This document shows, piece after piece, positions 24,257 through 35,442 of a stretch of 64,000 nucleotides of DNA (position 1 is the stretch's first letter; every line of letters begins with the position of its first letter). Below the pieces are notes generated by a model. That model was not told where the DNA came from and searched no databases. It saw only the letters and a list, made by a program, of their open reading frames with translations. Origin of the DNA: Prunella strophiata (taxonomy: Eukaryota; Chordata; Aves; Passeriformes; Prunellidae). Location of the stretch: assembly GCA_036583965.1 (NCBI GenBank), contig JAZBQD010000015.1, positions 83,153,309-83,217,308 on the forward strand. Direction: 5' to 3'. Position numbers and translations under genes: made by a program.

Positions 24257-26780
24257 GTGCTCTTCCAAAACTTATGTACAAGAAAGAAGTCCTCATCATA
24301 TTTTACCTTTTGTTGCCAGTATGTGTGCTTTGATAGAGGTTTAGATATTGCAGTTCTCTTTTGGAAATGCTTAGGTGTGCCCCCTTCAGAAGGTACATGA
24401 TAATGCATTGGTCAGCAATTAATGGTATGTAATTAATGGTTCCAAAATCTGCATTTTAAAAACCTCTGAGGCAGTATGTAACTTAGATTTTTATCCACAT
24501 CTATTTTTAAAGTATCTTTCAAAAGTATGTTTCATAGAATGATTTCAAAATATGTAAATTAAAATCATTACAGTTTGATGTGATTCCAATAGTACTTGCA
24601 ACATTTGGCTTTAGCATGTCTGTTTATGTTGTGGTTGCTGTTCTGCTGAACTTGCTTTTCAGTATGTAAAGTTAATTGCACTACAATAATTGGCTGCCTC
24701 TGACTGAAAATGATACACTAGAATTGGAATCATGTCAGTAGAGCCACTAATGCTTTTGTTATAAAATTAGTAGAAATATTCTTGTTGGTAAGTGCTGTGC
24801 CACATTGTACACAAAATATGTGCAATAGTTAACAACACATCATCTTTTAAGATAAATCTCTGCCTGTAAAATGTGCAAGAATCTGTCAGTTTTAGTTCAT
24901 TTCATTTCAGGGTTGATTATCTTAAGAAATATGGTGTCCTAATTAGATTTTTTTCTCACCTCTGATGACTTTAAGAATAAAAATAGAGTTGCTCTTGTAT
25001 TTTCATGAAAGCAAGACTTCCTGTAATTCTTTGTGTAGGATCAAGGGATTGAAGGATCAAATTTGGATGTTTGAGAATAATGTAATTTTCCTTCTTTTTT
25101 CTGTTTACTTTTTTTTTTAATTACACACTGGTGTTACTCACCTGTCTTCTCTATCTCCCCCCAATGAAAATTCCTCCTTTGAAAGAGGCTGGGGAACTAT
25201 AAAGGGCCATCCTGTTTCAGAATAGCCACCCTTGCTCACTCCTTGCAGTAGGACTGAGGCCCCAGGGCTCCTGTCCTTGTTCAGTTGTTAGCTTGCATCT
25301 ACACGGCATGGGCAAGTAGGGATGGCACTGGAGAGGAAGCCACTTGGCAATGGCATCTCTATGCATGGTATGGGCAGTTTATGGCAATATTTCAGACCTA
25401 GTTCAAATTTCACCCAGTGGATTGAATTCCAGGTGTCTCTTTCAGCACCTCAGGTGTAGCCTTGGAGTGCTTCTTCTAATGTTGTTTCACCTTAAAAGAA
25501 TCCAGCTGAGGAGCTCAGGTTGCTCTGCCATGCAAACCAGAGCAAGATAAGCTGGAAAATTTGAAAATCTGCTTTCAGAAGTGTATCTCTGTTTTGAACT
25601 AAAAAATGTCATTACTTAATTTTTTTCAAAGCACTGGGCATCACTGTTTTCAAGGGTAGCTTAGCTTCACTCCATTCTACTGAGAACCAGCTTCAGAAAG
25701 CAATAGGAGGTTTTTTTAAGCCTCAAATATGTGCTAAAGCAATAGGAGCTGATGTCTATTTGATAGAACAGATTTTACATGTTAACAGATTAAAATTTTG
25801 AAAGGAAAATCATATTTTATATGTGCTGCATATACACAGGAATAATACCTTAAAAGAGAGAAATACTGGCTTGTGCTGGTTGTGCTGAACAGTAGAAGAG
25901 GGAAGGAGGGCTGTGTGAGAGAGGGGAAGTAGAAAAAAGGACTACCTACACTACATTCACTGTTCATATTTTCAGAGTAAGATAGTGTCATTAGGCTGTG
26001 AGGTTTCGCCTCCCTGTGAAAGAAATTAGAGTAAATTACAGTGAAATAACAAACTAGTGTTGGTACTGTACATTTCCACCTCCATTAGTAATACCACACA
26101 TAAATAAGAGTTCAGGATTTTAGCATTTTAGGACAGAAGGAAAACAGCATCTTAAAAAAAAAAAAATAAAGCAACCTCCCCTCCGTTCTCCTGTTATTTT
26201 AGGCAAAATTACACAGAAACATTGTGATAATGATTAATGCTCCAAGAAACTCTTAAATTGTATTTTAGGAGTGCCTTTTTATAGATGAAAAGAAGTTCCA
26301 GCACTTGGTTTTGGGATCATCCAGCATTCCCAGTGACTTTGTTTCTACTCTTAAATTATTGGTAATTTCGTTTTTGTGACATCAGTGACTTACAAAGCAG
26401 AAGTATTATGTATTTAAATGGTACTTTTCAAAATACAAACTTTAATTAATACCTGTACAAGATGTCTAATTTAGATTATAATAACTAATAGATTATTCTG
26501 TACATATGTTTGTGAGTTGTTTTACTTAAGCATTACTGTCTTGTTCAAGAGGATACAGGAGATCTATGTCAAAGTAATGGTTAAAATTCTGCAGTGTCTG
26601 GCTCTAAGCCCTGTCTTCCACTAGACTCTGCTACCATGAAGCATGTTTGTATTTTTTTTGTGTCTAAAAAGAAAAATAACATTTATTTTTAATTTTAAAA
26701 ATGTTTAAAAGTGTCACTTTGATGTAATGTGTTCCCACCTATTAAAATGTTCTGCATTTTAACTAGACACTTTATTCTAG

Positions 26781-26861
26781 CAATCCATCAAAAACTGGAA
26801 GCGGATGGAACGGAAAAAGTAGAAGGATCCATGACGCAAAAACTGGAGAATGTACTGAACA
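26781..26861 (+). CDS. EXOC2: EXOC2 exon w4 (residues ~221-248)
   Basis: This is an 81-nt exon. The acceptor is attctag at 26774-26780 and the donor is gtaagt at 26862. The translation, after completing an alanine, is [18 protein letters not shown] and then QKLENVLN. This agrees with human residue for residue as I remember it. It lies in the helical, coiled-coil-prone part of the Sec5 domain. It starts with two bases of a split codon and ends with one base (a) of an arginine codon. Confidence 0.97.
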
Positions 26862-28690
26862 GTAAGTTTTGTCCTTCCAGCAGCAACTATTTATGGACTT
26901 TGGACTTTCTAACAGGCTTTAATATTTTCCTAGGAATATTGTAGAAAGTAGAAGACAGTCTCTTGTCCCTTCCCTGTTTGGTGATAGTGCATCTTTTGAT
27001 GATGTGATAATGCATCTTTTGAAATAAGTAGCAGTGATTGCCACGACTTTTGGCAGTGTTTGTGATAACAAAGCAAATAAATAGCAAAATAAGGATGTTC
27101 TAAAGTGTTTGCTTTAGATTAATTTTGGTGGCCTCACAATTTTAAGAGGATGAGGAAAACAGAGGAACTACATGGATAGACACAAGTGTAGAAAGATGAC
27201 CTGAGCTAAATACCTGGATTGTAAGATGTTCAAGTAAAGGCAGAAAAAAACCTAGTTATAAGATGTTTGCAATAACAAGGTCTATTGACAGGATCTTTTT
27301 CACTTAATGTGCTGGCATTTAGACTATTTGGCATGAGCATTCTTTCTAGAAACCTTGAAAAGCTGTCAGTACTTTGTTTTCTCTTTCTCTGTGTTAGCTG
27401 TAAGGTTGCATTGAGAGAGATGGCTTGAATTTGCTGCAGTTTGGTATGTGTTTCAGCAGATCAAAAAAGTTCCTTTTTTTTTTTTAATTCTGGGACTTCT
27501 GCCAAGATAATTTTACTTTGTTTCATTGTGATTTTTTTCACAGAGGAAGGGATGTTTCCCTTAGTGCTGTATCAATAAGCAGGAATGACATGCAGATAGC
27601 TGACTCAGTGTTGGAAAGTCTGACTGTGTTTTATGAAATCAAGAAAGTGACATGGAAGTTCACTGTTTTTCTTCTCTTGTATGAAGAAAGCAGTGACTGT
27701 ATGTGTGTTTGTGTGGGGAGCACAAAGAAAGCAGGGGATTTTGTGAACAGCTCTAGCCCTTTTCAGTTGGGATTCCTTGATCCTCACAATAAAGATGTAG
27801 CTTGAACATTGTTACTCCCTTATCTTAATGCCTGAAATTAAAAAAAAAACAAACTGCAAAATAATTTTAAAATCACCAAAAAACACCACATAAAGCCTCA
27901 CACCTCTATATAAAGACTGTACCAGTGTGTGTGTGTCTATGTGCAGAATATTTGGTACATCTAGGTAGGAAGAAAAGAAGCATTTGTTGAAATTTTCCAG
28001 TGCTCTGTATTTATGCCATGTCATGTACCAAGCACAGATTCCTTGGAGAGCATTTTCCCTTGCACTAAATCGTGTAACAGATTTTAAATAAAAAAGCAAA
28101 AATTTAGGTCTGTGATATTTTTCTATATACACTAATATAAGACAGATTTACCTATAATACATAATTGCTGTTTCATTTGATAAATGGTAGCTGAACTCTG
28201 TATGTAGACAATGCAAACTGTCTTTTTTAAGCTGGAACGGTAGAGGAGCTTGTGCCAGACACTTCAGAGTGGTTTGAAGTTTGGCTCTGCTATGAAAAGA
28301 ATTGGCTGCTTTTCCTCACGATGCTTTGCAAGTCATGATGGGTGGGAGGCAGGGAAGTAGGAATACAAGGATTTAAAAAGAGTAAATAATATTATGCAAA
28401 GTAGGTTTAGGATCAAAGCTTTGTTTCTTGCCTGACCATTGAAAAGCTTCCATAATCCATGAGTAGCATGGACTGCTTTCAAAGATGACTTTAATTCTTT
28501 AGTTGAATTGTTCATTTTATGAAGTGTAGGTGCATGTTTTGAGAGACAACTGCTGTTGTGTGAGCTTGGTTACAAACCCTTAAAAATGAGCATGTTTTCC
28601 ACAGCATCTGAATGTATGTTAAGAGGGTTCCAAATTCTTGAATTGAAATCTATGGGATAGTAAAAGAACAGTTTGATGTTTTAGCTGGAA

Positions 28691-28735
28691 TTATAGATGG
28701 TTGGAATTTTTTGCTTATAGATGGTTGGAATTTTT
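28691..28735. repeat. 24-bp period duplication
   Basis: The unit ttatagatggttggaatttt occurs at 28691 and again at 28715, separated by a few bases, giving a period of 24 bp. Confidence 0.85.
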
Positions 28736-29186
28736 GTTCCATTTAATTGCTAAACAAGCTGTTAAATTTATTTTTTTAAAAACATACTGTGTCTTATAAT
28801 TAATTTAATGAAGAATTGTGTATTGAAGGAGGTAAATCGAATTCCTTTATGTAGGTTTTTGTCAGGCTCTAAGACAGACAACTGTTGAATAACTAGCGAT
28901 TTATTTTTAAGTAAAAAAATGCACGCACTATAGATGAATCATCAATTTTGAAAACATAATTAGTTAATATAAGAACTGAAATCTTATCCATGGGTGGTTC
29001 ATCAGTAATCAAGAGATAAAGATTGTTATTTTAGAAAGGATTTGGAGGGATGAAGGGGGAAGAAATGTAATAATATTGTCATTCTAAAAAGATAGACCTG
29101 TTTTGCATGAAGTATTGAATTTCATTAATACATTAATAAGTAAATTGATATATTTCAATTTCTTATAAAACAGAAAAAGTACCCTT

Positions 29187-29201
29187 AAAAAAAAAAAAAA
29201 A
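29187..29201. repeat. A15 homopolymer
   Basis: This is a run of 15 A in intron w4-w5. No retrocopy body is recognisable upstream, so it is listed only as simple sequence. Confidence 0.9.
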
Positions 29202-30719
29202 GTAGAATCATTTACCTGAATTGAGGATTTCATAGAGAGATTAAAATAGAAATCACTGTGGTCTACCTGCAGTTGTCGATTACCTTTAAAAAAAGGTTTT
29301 CATTAAATCAATAAAAAAACCCAACTTCGTGACTATAACTTCAATTCCCAGGTACAATACATTGCTTCTGGGCTGTTAAAAGAATGGACAAGAAACATAT
29401 GAATTCAAATAAACAAAATGTTACTTAGTAGAAGAATTTACAAAACAATCATTTCTTATAACCTTGAGAAAAATCATACTTTAACAGTGATCTGTATTTA
29501 AATGTGCAGCTAACTGTTTTCGTTTTGCATTTCTCCTTAATGGATTAAAGTATTCTATGCTGAATAGTATGTGGTGGAAATAGATGTCCTGACAAAACTT
29601 TTTTTACATCAAGGCTTCAAAATTTCAACAAAGTTTAAACATTATTTAGATATAACAATTATTTTACAAAGACTACTTTTAACATGAGCAGGCCACCCAC
29701 AGTGTTGACTAGAGAAAATGGCATGCAAGCCACCCAGCGAGACTGATGTAATTTTTTTCATCTTTGCTTAAAGTATAGTCACTAGACCAGATAATGTAGA
29801 AACTTCTACACACAATGATCAAAAAGGCTGAAGCGGTTCCCCTTTTGTTTTTGTTTTGTTTTGGTTAATTAAAAGTAAGTCATAAGTTGAAATATGCAAA
29901 TATTCATATGCAGTGTAAGTCTTCTCTACTATAAATGAAATTTTATTATTCTGTATTAGGAAACAATCTTTATCAAAAAATAGAAGGCTTTTTAGTCTGA
30001 ATAGAAAAGGTTTTAGGGCAATATTTAATGTATTTATTGAAGAGTATTCGTAAATAGTATAGAGACTTAAATACATGAAATTGTTGACCAAGGCTTCATC
30101 CTGTGTGTGATGAAGCCAGTAAGAGTTTTAATGTAATGTGAAGACAATTTGTATTCATTCTGTTACAGTGACCAGCTAGTTAGACTTTTTTAGTCATGAC
30201 ATTGTCTTAACCATCAGTGCTTTTAAGTGGCTCAAATATTGTTAATAATTTTTAAGACTTGACTTGGAAATATAAAAAAATTGTTTGCAAAACCCAGTGA
30301 TATCTTTAGAGGCTCTGACATTAATTACCAAAATGTAATTATACTTATTTTAAAAGTAAAGCTTTCTATGACTTTTTCTATATCCTGAGATGCATAATTT
30401 GGTTGTAAAATGTACATCTGGAGCCAAAGCAAACTATAAAATATCTGCAGCAAAGCTAAGCATTTGAAATAGGAAAGAGTGATTGTTTTTAATCGCACAG
30501 GGGTCTTACCACATTAAAATGCTAAGTGGTTCACTTTGAAATAGAATTTCAGCAGTTGTAAAATGTTAATACAGTTGAACAAAAAAGTTTGAAAATCAGC
30601 AATAACTACTCATTTGCTCTAAAAACCTTGACTAATTTATTAAAATGAAGAAAATCTGTTTGTGATTTCAAGTGATTACTTACTCTACTTTTTCTTACTG
30701 TCACCCTTTTTTGAAATAG

Positions 30720-30866
30720 GAGCCAGTAACACAGCAGATACCTTATTCCAAGAAGTGCTGGGTCGCAAGGACAAAGCTGATTCAACGAGAAACGCACTTA
30801 ATGTTCTTCAGCGCTTTCAAATTTCTTTTCAATCTTCCCTTAAATATTGAAAGAAATATCCAGAAG
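30720..30866 (+). CDS. EXOC2: EXOC2 exon w5 (residues ~248-296), with 1-nt frameshift
   Basis: This is a 147-nt exon. The acceptor is gaaatag at 30713-30719 and the donor is gtataa at 30867. The first part reads [18 protein letters not shown] and then [14 protein letters not shown], as in human. After F280 the frame is lost. One base too many lies at 30818 (gctttcaaattt, where the family needs ctttaaattt). Skipping it, the frame reads [16 protein letters not shown], again as in human, up to the splice site. Phase arithmetic agrees: 146 nt would join w4 to w6 in frame, and 147 nt does not. As written, translation continues for ten foreign codons to a TGA at 30848-30850. No compensating change exists in any other exon here. 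This is either an assembly or sequencing indel or a true null allele. I favour an error, because the downstream exons are all well conserved. Confidence 0.95.
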
Positions 30867-30963
30867 GTATAATACTTTAAAAATAATTTTCTATTTGCTG
30901 AAAGTAGCCTTTTGACATTAGTCTTTCTCTTGACAAATGTAAATGCTTGGTTTTGTTTTTAAG
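30867..30963 (+). other. EXOC2: intron w5-w6, 97 nt
   Basis: This is the shortest intron in the window, GT-AG (gtataa ... tttttaag). It is phase 0 once the extra base in w5 is discounted. The donor is a poor consensus match and the acceptor is aag instead of cag or tag. Confidence 0.93.
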
Positions 30964-31045
30964 GGCGATTATGATGTGGTTATTAATGACTACGAAAAAG
31001 CCAAGTCCCTCTTCGGAAAGACAGAGGTTCAAGTGTTCAAAAAAT
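30964..31045 (+). CDS. EXOC2: EXOC2 exon w6 (residues ~297-324)
   Basis: This is an 82-nt exon. The acceptor is tttttaag at 30956-30963 and the donor is gtaaga at 31046. The translation is [19 protein letters not shown] followed by TEVQVFKK, the same as human. This short repeat-like helical segment of the Sec5 domain ([17 protein letters not shown]) is one of the most conserved parts of the protein. It begins at a codon boundary and ends with the first base of a tyrosine codon. Confidence 0.97.
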
Positions 31046-31554
31046 GTAAGATACGGGTTCTGTTATTTAACAGTTTTGGGTTTTTTTAACTTAAAGGCTA
31101 AAAAACACATGGGATACCAAAGAGCTTTATGTGGTTTTGATACAGATTTTCATCCATACAAATTATGGATTTATAGGAGCCAATTACTCTAGGCAATATA
31201 TCGGGCAAGTTTTCTGAGTGAGGTATATACTACAAAATGTGGAATCACGGCAAATTTTATTTATTTATTTAGGCTTGGCGTTACTGGACATAAAAAAAGA
31301 TTACAGCAATTAAAATTGAGTAATCAATTTTAATTGAGTATCTTTCTCACATATTGTTGGAAAGATTTGAAAGTGTAATTCTCTGGTTTTGTAAAACTGT
31401 CCTGTATGTTCAGATGTGGCTTGTTATAAAATGATTTATATTGATTTCCACATTAACTCCAGAAGTGTCTGACACCCTAGGAAAATAACATAATTTTCCG
31501 TTCATGACACTGCTTAAGCACACATTGGATTTTTTTCCTGCTCCCTATTCCTAG
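31046..31554 (+). other. EXOC2: intron w6-w7, 509 nt
   Basis: This is a GT-AG intron (gtaaga ... ttcctag). It contains a perfect 13-bp inverted repeat at 31307-31336. Nothing else is recognised. Confidence 0.92.
31307..31336. repeat. perfect inverted repeat, 13-bp arms, 4-nt loop
   Basis: The arms caattaaaattga (31307-31319) and tcaattttaattg (31324-31336) are exact reverse complements around the loop gtaa. The intron transcript could form this hairpin, though it is entirely AT-rich apart from the G and C at the arm ends. No known RNA class is recognised. Confidence 0.85.
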
Positions 31555-31657
31555 ATTATGCTGAAGTTGAAACCAGAATTGAAGCTTTACGAGAACTTTT
31601 GTTAGATAAGCTGCTTGAAACTCCGTCAACGTTGCATGATCAGAAACGTTATATAAG
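31555..31657 (+). CDS. EXOC2: EXOC2 exon w7 (residues ~324-358)
   Basis: This is a 103-nt exon. The acceptor is ttcctag at 31548-31554 and the donor is gtaatc at 31658. The translation is [20 protein letters not shown] and then [13 protein letters not shown], the same as human. It lies near the C-terminal end of the annotated Sec5 domain and is helical in character. It starts with two bases completing a tyrosine and ends with two bases (ag) of an arginine. Confidence 0.97.
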
Positions 31658-34607
31658 GTAATCATTTGCCTGGTGCCTTCATCAGACATATGGTGTTAAA
31701 TGTGTATTTAAATGTTTCCTAAATAGGGTAGTGACTAGTTTTACTATGGTTTTAATACTGATTTTAAAGCTGTGAGTATTTTGAGACTTCATGATTATAT
31801 AAATAATGGCAATGGAATGGTGCTGGTTTGTTTATTGAAGGACTGAAAATCAGTTCTTCAATGAGAACAATTTAATGCAGCATAATTAAGATTTGAATTC
31901 AATTTTTTAAATCTTTAAGGCATGTTGAGATTTTGTTACATTCTCTAAACCAACATATTGCAAGCTGTGTTTGAAATGACCAGTCCTAGTCTGCATACCT
32001 CAAAATAGATTCCTCATTAACTTGTCTTACACTTCAGCTTGACTTGACTGAATCGTCCAGAGTCAGATGACGGGGAGGCTTTAATCCAGACTGTTCTGTT
32101 GTTTGAAAGTGATACTGGCTCTTTTACTGCTCAGGTTAAACAATGAAGTTCCTTTGTATTTCATGAACATGAACCAGTTGCCCAGTTTTCATTAACATTT
32201 ACAGATTATGTGTTTTTCACAAAACTGATGTCTGTTGCCGGGCTGCTGAGATGAGGCTCATGTAGACTTCAACCTTTCAGTCCTTGGTGCCAAACTTTAG
32301 AGTGCTCTGGAACGTTTGATGGCTTTATTTAAAAAGCTTTTGAGATTTGTATGCTACCAGGGCTCCTAGAGTGTCTTGACAATCTCAGTGTTTTTATCAG
32401 TTATTGTAAAAGAAGCAGACCAAATGTGCTGTGCTGAATTTGTAAAATTCAGACACCTGTACGAGGTCTTGAGTGTTTTGTGTGTGCACCAGGCCCAAGT
32501 GCAGTGTTGGTCTCTTTGCATCGTGTGAGTTTATGACTACAGTGCATTTATGTAGAGTGCTTCTCCTTCCTCTGGGTGCTACATAATTACTGCCTATTTA
32601 TTGGAATTGTTTTTTAAGATGAATAGTTCAGCATTTTATGTCTGTGAAGGCTGGCTATTCCTTTTCTCTATGACACTTGAAAACTTTAAAGAGCAGCTGC
32701 TTAACCTAAGCCAGGTCTTAGGACCTTTTCTAAGGGTTCTTTGAAAGACTTATAGTTGTATATGTGCTTGATTCTGTTTTTTCGTTTGGGGTTTCTTGTG
32801 GGGTTTTTTTGGTTGGTTGTGTTTTATTGATTCTTGCTTGAGTTTTTGGGGTTCGTTGTTTTGATTGTTTTTAAGGTGTTTTGTTTTCTAGCCACTTATC
32901 TTGAACTATTGAATCTTTAAAAATACCCTAGCCTATGTTAAAGCAGACTGTGTTAATGTAACTAAATGTATTCCACATGTAGAAGTATAATAAAGAAGAG
33001 CAGGGAGTGGATGAATGTGGAATAATTTAGTTCTAATGAATCAACAGAATCCCAGCCTACAAAATTGTTAAATTAGTTTCAGTGCTCTAAATATATATGG
33101 GTATATTAGTGTAAATTTTCTGAAGGCAAGGTATGAAGTAAATTTTCTTCAGGGGACTTCAGCAAAAACGAAGCTAACAAAATCCAAATTGTAAAATAGT
33201 TTGCATAAATCCTGCTGGTTTTATGAGGGTTTTTTCTTCCTTGATACACTTGTTTTGTATGTCTCTGAAGTTGAAGGCTGACCAAGACCTAAAATACTGT
33301 TGTTTTCTCCTTCAGATATTTAATGTTTATAATTAGGCTTCAATTAATATTTTCCTTTCATTGTATTAGGGTATTCACACTGTTAATCATTTTGTACTGT
33401 TCAGAAATAGTTTACCATAGCACTTAGCATCCATGTGGATGTATGTATTTCAAGACCAGTGGTAATTCTTTTTTTAGTTTTGTGCCTAAGACTAAAGTCC
33501 CCCATAACATTGAAAAGGACTTGAGCTCCTAATTTATAAATGTCACCCTGTCAAAATGGTTAGTTGTGTAATTTTCTCATCCATCCAACCAATCCTACTT
33601 TGACAGTTTATTTTTTCTTCAAGTGCCGCAGACATTTGTCAAAGAAGACAGAATTCACCACGGTCCTAATTAACATTAGGTATTATTGTAGTAAAACAGC
33701 TTTTTTTGAGGGAGTAAACATTCCCTGTGCTGTTTAAGATAACTTATCACTATAGTTCACCTTAACCATCTTGATTTTTTTTAATCTGTCCCGAATTTCA
33801 TTAATGCAGAATATAACAGAGTGCCTCAAACAGTAGAGCAGCTACCACTTTTTGAAAATACTCTTTTGGACGTCCTGTTGTCAGATAGTCTTGAATGCCA
33901 AACATGAGACTACGTTCCTTTTGTGTTCTCTTCAAAATCACAACAGCTGGCTTCTAATACCTCTCTCTCCCTAAAGACAGACAGTATTTTGCTTCTGTGA
34001 ATTAGAAGCCACAATCTTTTTTGTTTTCTCTCCCCCCTCTGTTTTTTTTCAGACTGTGCATGGACAAAAAAACACAAGACCAAAATAAACAAACAAAAAC
34101 ACAACCCAGGAGCTTGATTTACATATGTTTGTGCATGCATGGGCTAAATATAATGAGCTGCCACAAATTAATTCCTTCTGTAATTACTTGTTAAGATTAC
34201 AGGATGATACAGTCATATACAGTAGGAAGAATAATACTATATTTTATGTGCTTGAGATGCCATCACTGGTTTCCCTCAAATCTGAAGCACTAAACTGCAA
34301 CCTTGCAGATAAAGAGTTTGGTTTCCTGCATACTTTACTAAAGACACAACTGGAAATACTTATTAATATGATATTAAAGGATTTTTTATCTATAAAATCT
34401 TTTGGTGGAATTTTTCCTCACTAATTGAAGAAGGGCAAATGCAAAACTTCTGTTTGCAGTGGATGTGAGTGTATCTTAATACCTATTCTTGAATTTTTCA
34501 AATTATGTAAAAAAAGTAAAAGTATTTCTTAGTATATACTTGGTCTGTTTTAATGAGGCCTTCAGTGTGTCAAGTCAAAACTGTGATTTTTGGACTGGAT
34601 TTTACAG
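31658..34607 (+). other. EXOC2: intron w7-w8, 3.0 kb
   Basis: This is a GT-AG intron (gtaatc ... ttttacag). It contains a stretch of balanced base composition at about 32030-32560 and a G/T-rich low-complexity tract at 32776-32892. No transposon or exon was recognised. Confidence 0.9.
32776..32892. repeat. G/T-rich low-complexity tract
   Basis: This run of about 115 nt is built almost only of T and G on the + strand, with several ggggtttt-like blocks. It is simple sequence in intron w7-w8. Confidence 0.7.
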
Positions 34608-34726
34608 ATATCTTTCTGATCTTCATGCGCCTGGGGACCCAGCTTGGCAGTGCATTGGTGCTCAACATCAGTGGATTCTGCAGCTCATGCACAACTGTAA
34701 GGAGAGCTATGTTAAAGAGCAAAAAG
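34608..34726 (+). CDS. EXOC2: EXOC2 exon w8 (residues ~358-398), GC donor
   Basis: This is a 119-nt exon. The acceptor is ttttacag at 34600-34607. The translation is [20 protein letters not shown], then [19 protein letters not shown] and the first base of a glycine codon. Human has CKEGYVKDLKG at the end, so the exon must run to 34726. The intron then begins gcaagg: a GC donor with otherwise good consensus (aaaag|gcaagg). No usable GT lies at the right position. A GTAAGG at 34697-34702, exactly 30 nt upstream, would give a shorter exon in the same phase. Confidence 0.94.
34697..34702 (+). promoter_or_regulatory. EXOC2: possible alternative GT donor inside exon w8
   Basis: The sequence aact|gtaagg inside w8 is a standard-looking 5' splice site. 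Its use would shorten w8 by 30 nt and delete ten residues ([10 protein letters not shown]), with a cysteine re-formed at the junction from t plus gc. The reading frame into w9 is kept. Its use is inferred from sequence only. Confidence 0.4.
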
Positions 34727-35419
34727 GCAAGGATGCATTTTTATTTTGCCTTTATATTTATATATGTATATATATACACATTGACATTTAGGAATTTGTC
34801 GTTGCCTTTGATTTTAGTGTGCAGAGATTATTTTAGGTTTTCCCCATCAATTTAGATAGCTTTTTACAAAGCTGAATACTGACTTAATATTTTTCTTTAT
34901 TCTGTTATAAACACAAAACAGCAGTTGGAGTTTTCTTTTTCTTAATTTATAAATTTTAAGCTCTTTGCATGGGAAAAGCATTAAATTTCAATCATTTATC
35001 CATGGTTTACTGTTCTCTTGAAACATTTCTTTGAGGTCGTATCAAGTTTGGATTGTTTTGTGAATCTGCTGGTTAGATTACTTTGTCACAAGATATTCTG
35101 TTAGTGTATGGATACCTGGGACATTGGGGCACAGTGGAATAATGCTTAATTCCTTGACACATAGTGAATGATATTATGGAATCCTCTTCTTCTTTGTTTT
35201 TTGTGCAGTTTCAAAGTTCAGGTTGCACTGAATCTGCACAGACCTGTGAGCTGGACAAAGGGGATATGTAGACAAAGTTGTTATTAACACCAATATAAAT
35301 ACATAGCTGTAGTCTATGACAACATTGCTCCTAAAAGAAAAGTGTAGGTATTGCTTGCAGGTGTGGCTGCAATTTAGCTACAAATTAACATGATCTGTCA
35401 CATTAGCCTACATATAAAA

Positions 35420-35442
35420 AGCCTTCCAGCAGGTGGAAGGCT
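35420..35442. repeat. perfect inverted repeat, 9-bp arms, 5-nt loop
   Basis: The arms agccttcca and tggaaggct flank gcagg. The centre also reads ccagcaggtggaag, one base away from the CTCF core and containing the E-box CAGGTG. The palindrome and the motif may have nothing to do with each other. Confidence 0.8.

Larger units (their letters stand above)
15018..26780 (+). other. EXOC2: intron w3-w4, 11.8 kb
   Basis: This is the longest intron in the window, GT-AG (gtaaag ... ttattctag). It holds an ATTT microsatellite (15493-15523), micro-duplications at 16427-16456, 16577-16619 and 24219-24256, a patch of higher GC at about 18295-18500, another at about 25140-25560, and an A13 run at 26154-26166. 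No recognisable transposon, exon or RNA gene was found in it. Confidence 0.9.
26862..30719 (+). other. EXOC2: intron w4-w5, 3.9 kb
   Basis: This is a GT-AG intron (gtaagt ... gaaatag). It contains a 24-bp period duplication at 28691-28735 and an A15 run at 29187-29201. The rest is very AT-rich, with no repeat family or exon recognised. Confidence 0.9.

Noticed and set aside
34489..34855. Two overlapping 100-codon open frames
   Set aside because: One is exon w8 with intron read-through and the other is a shifted-frame shadow of the same exon.
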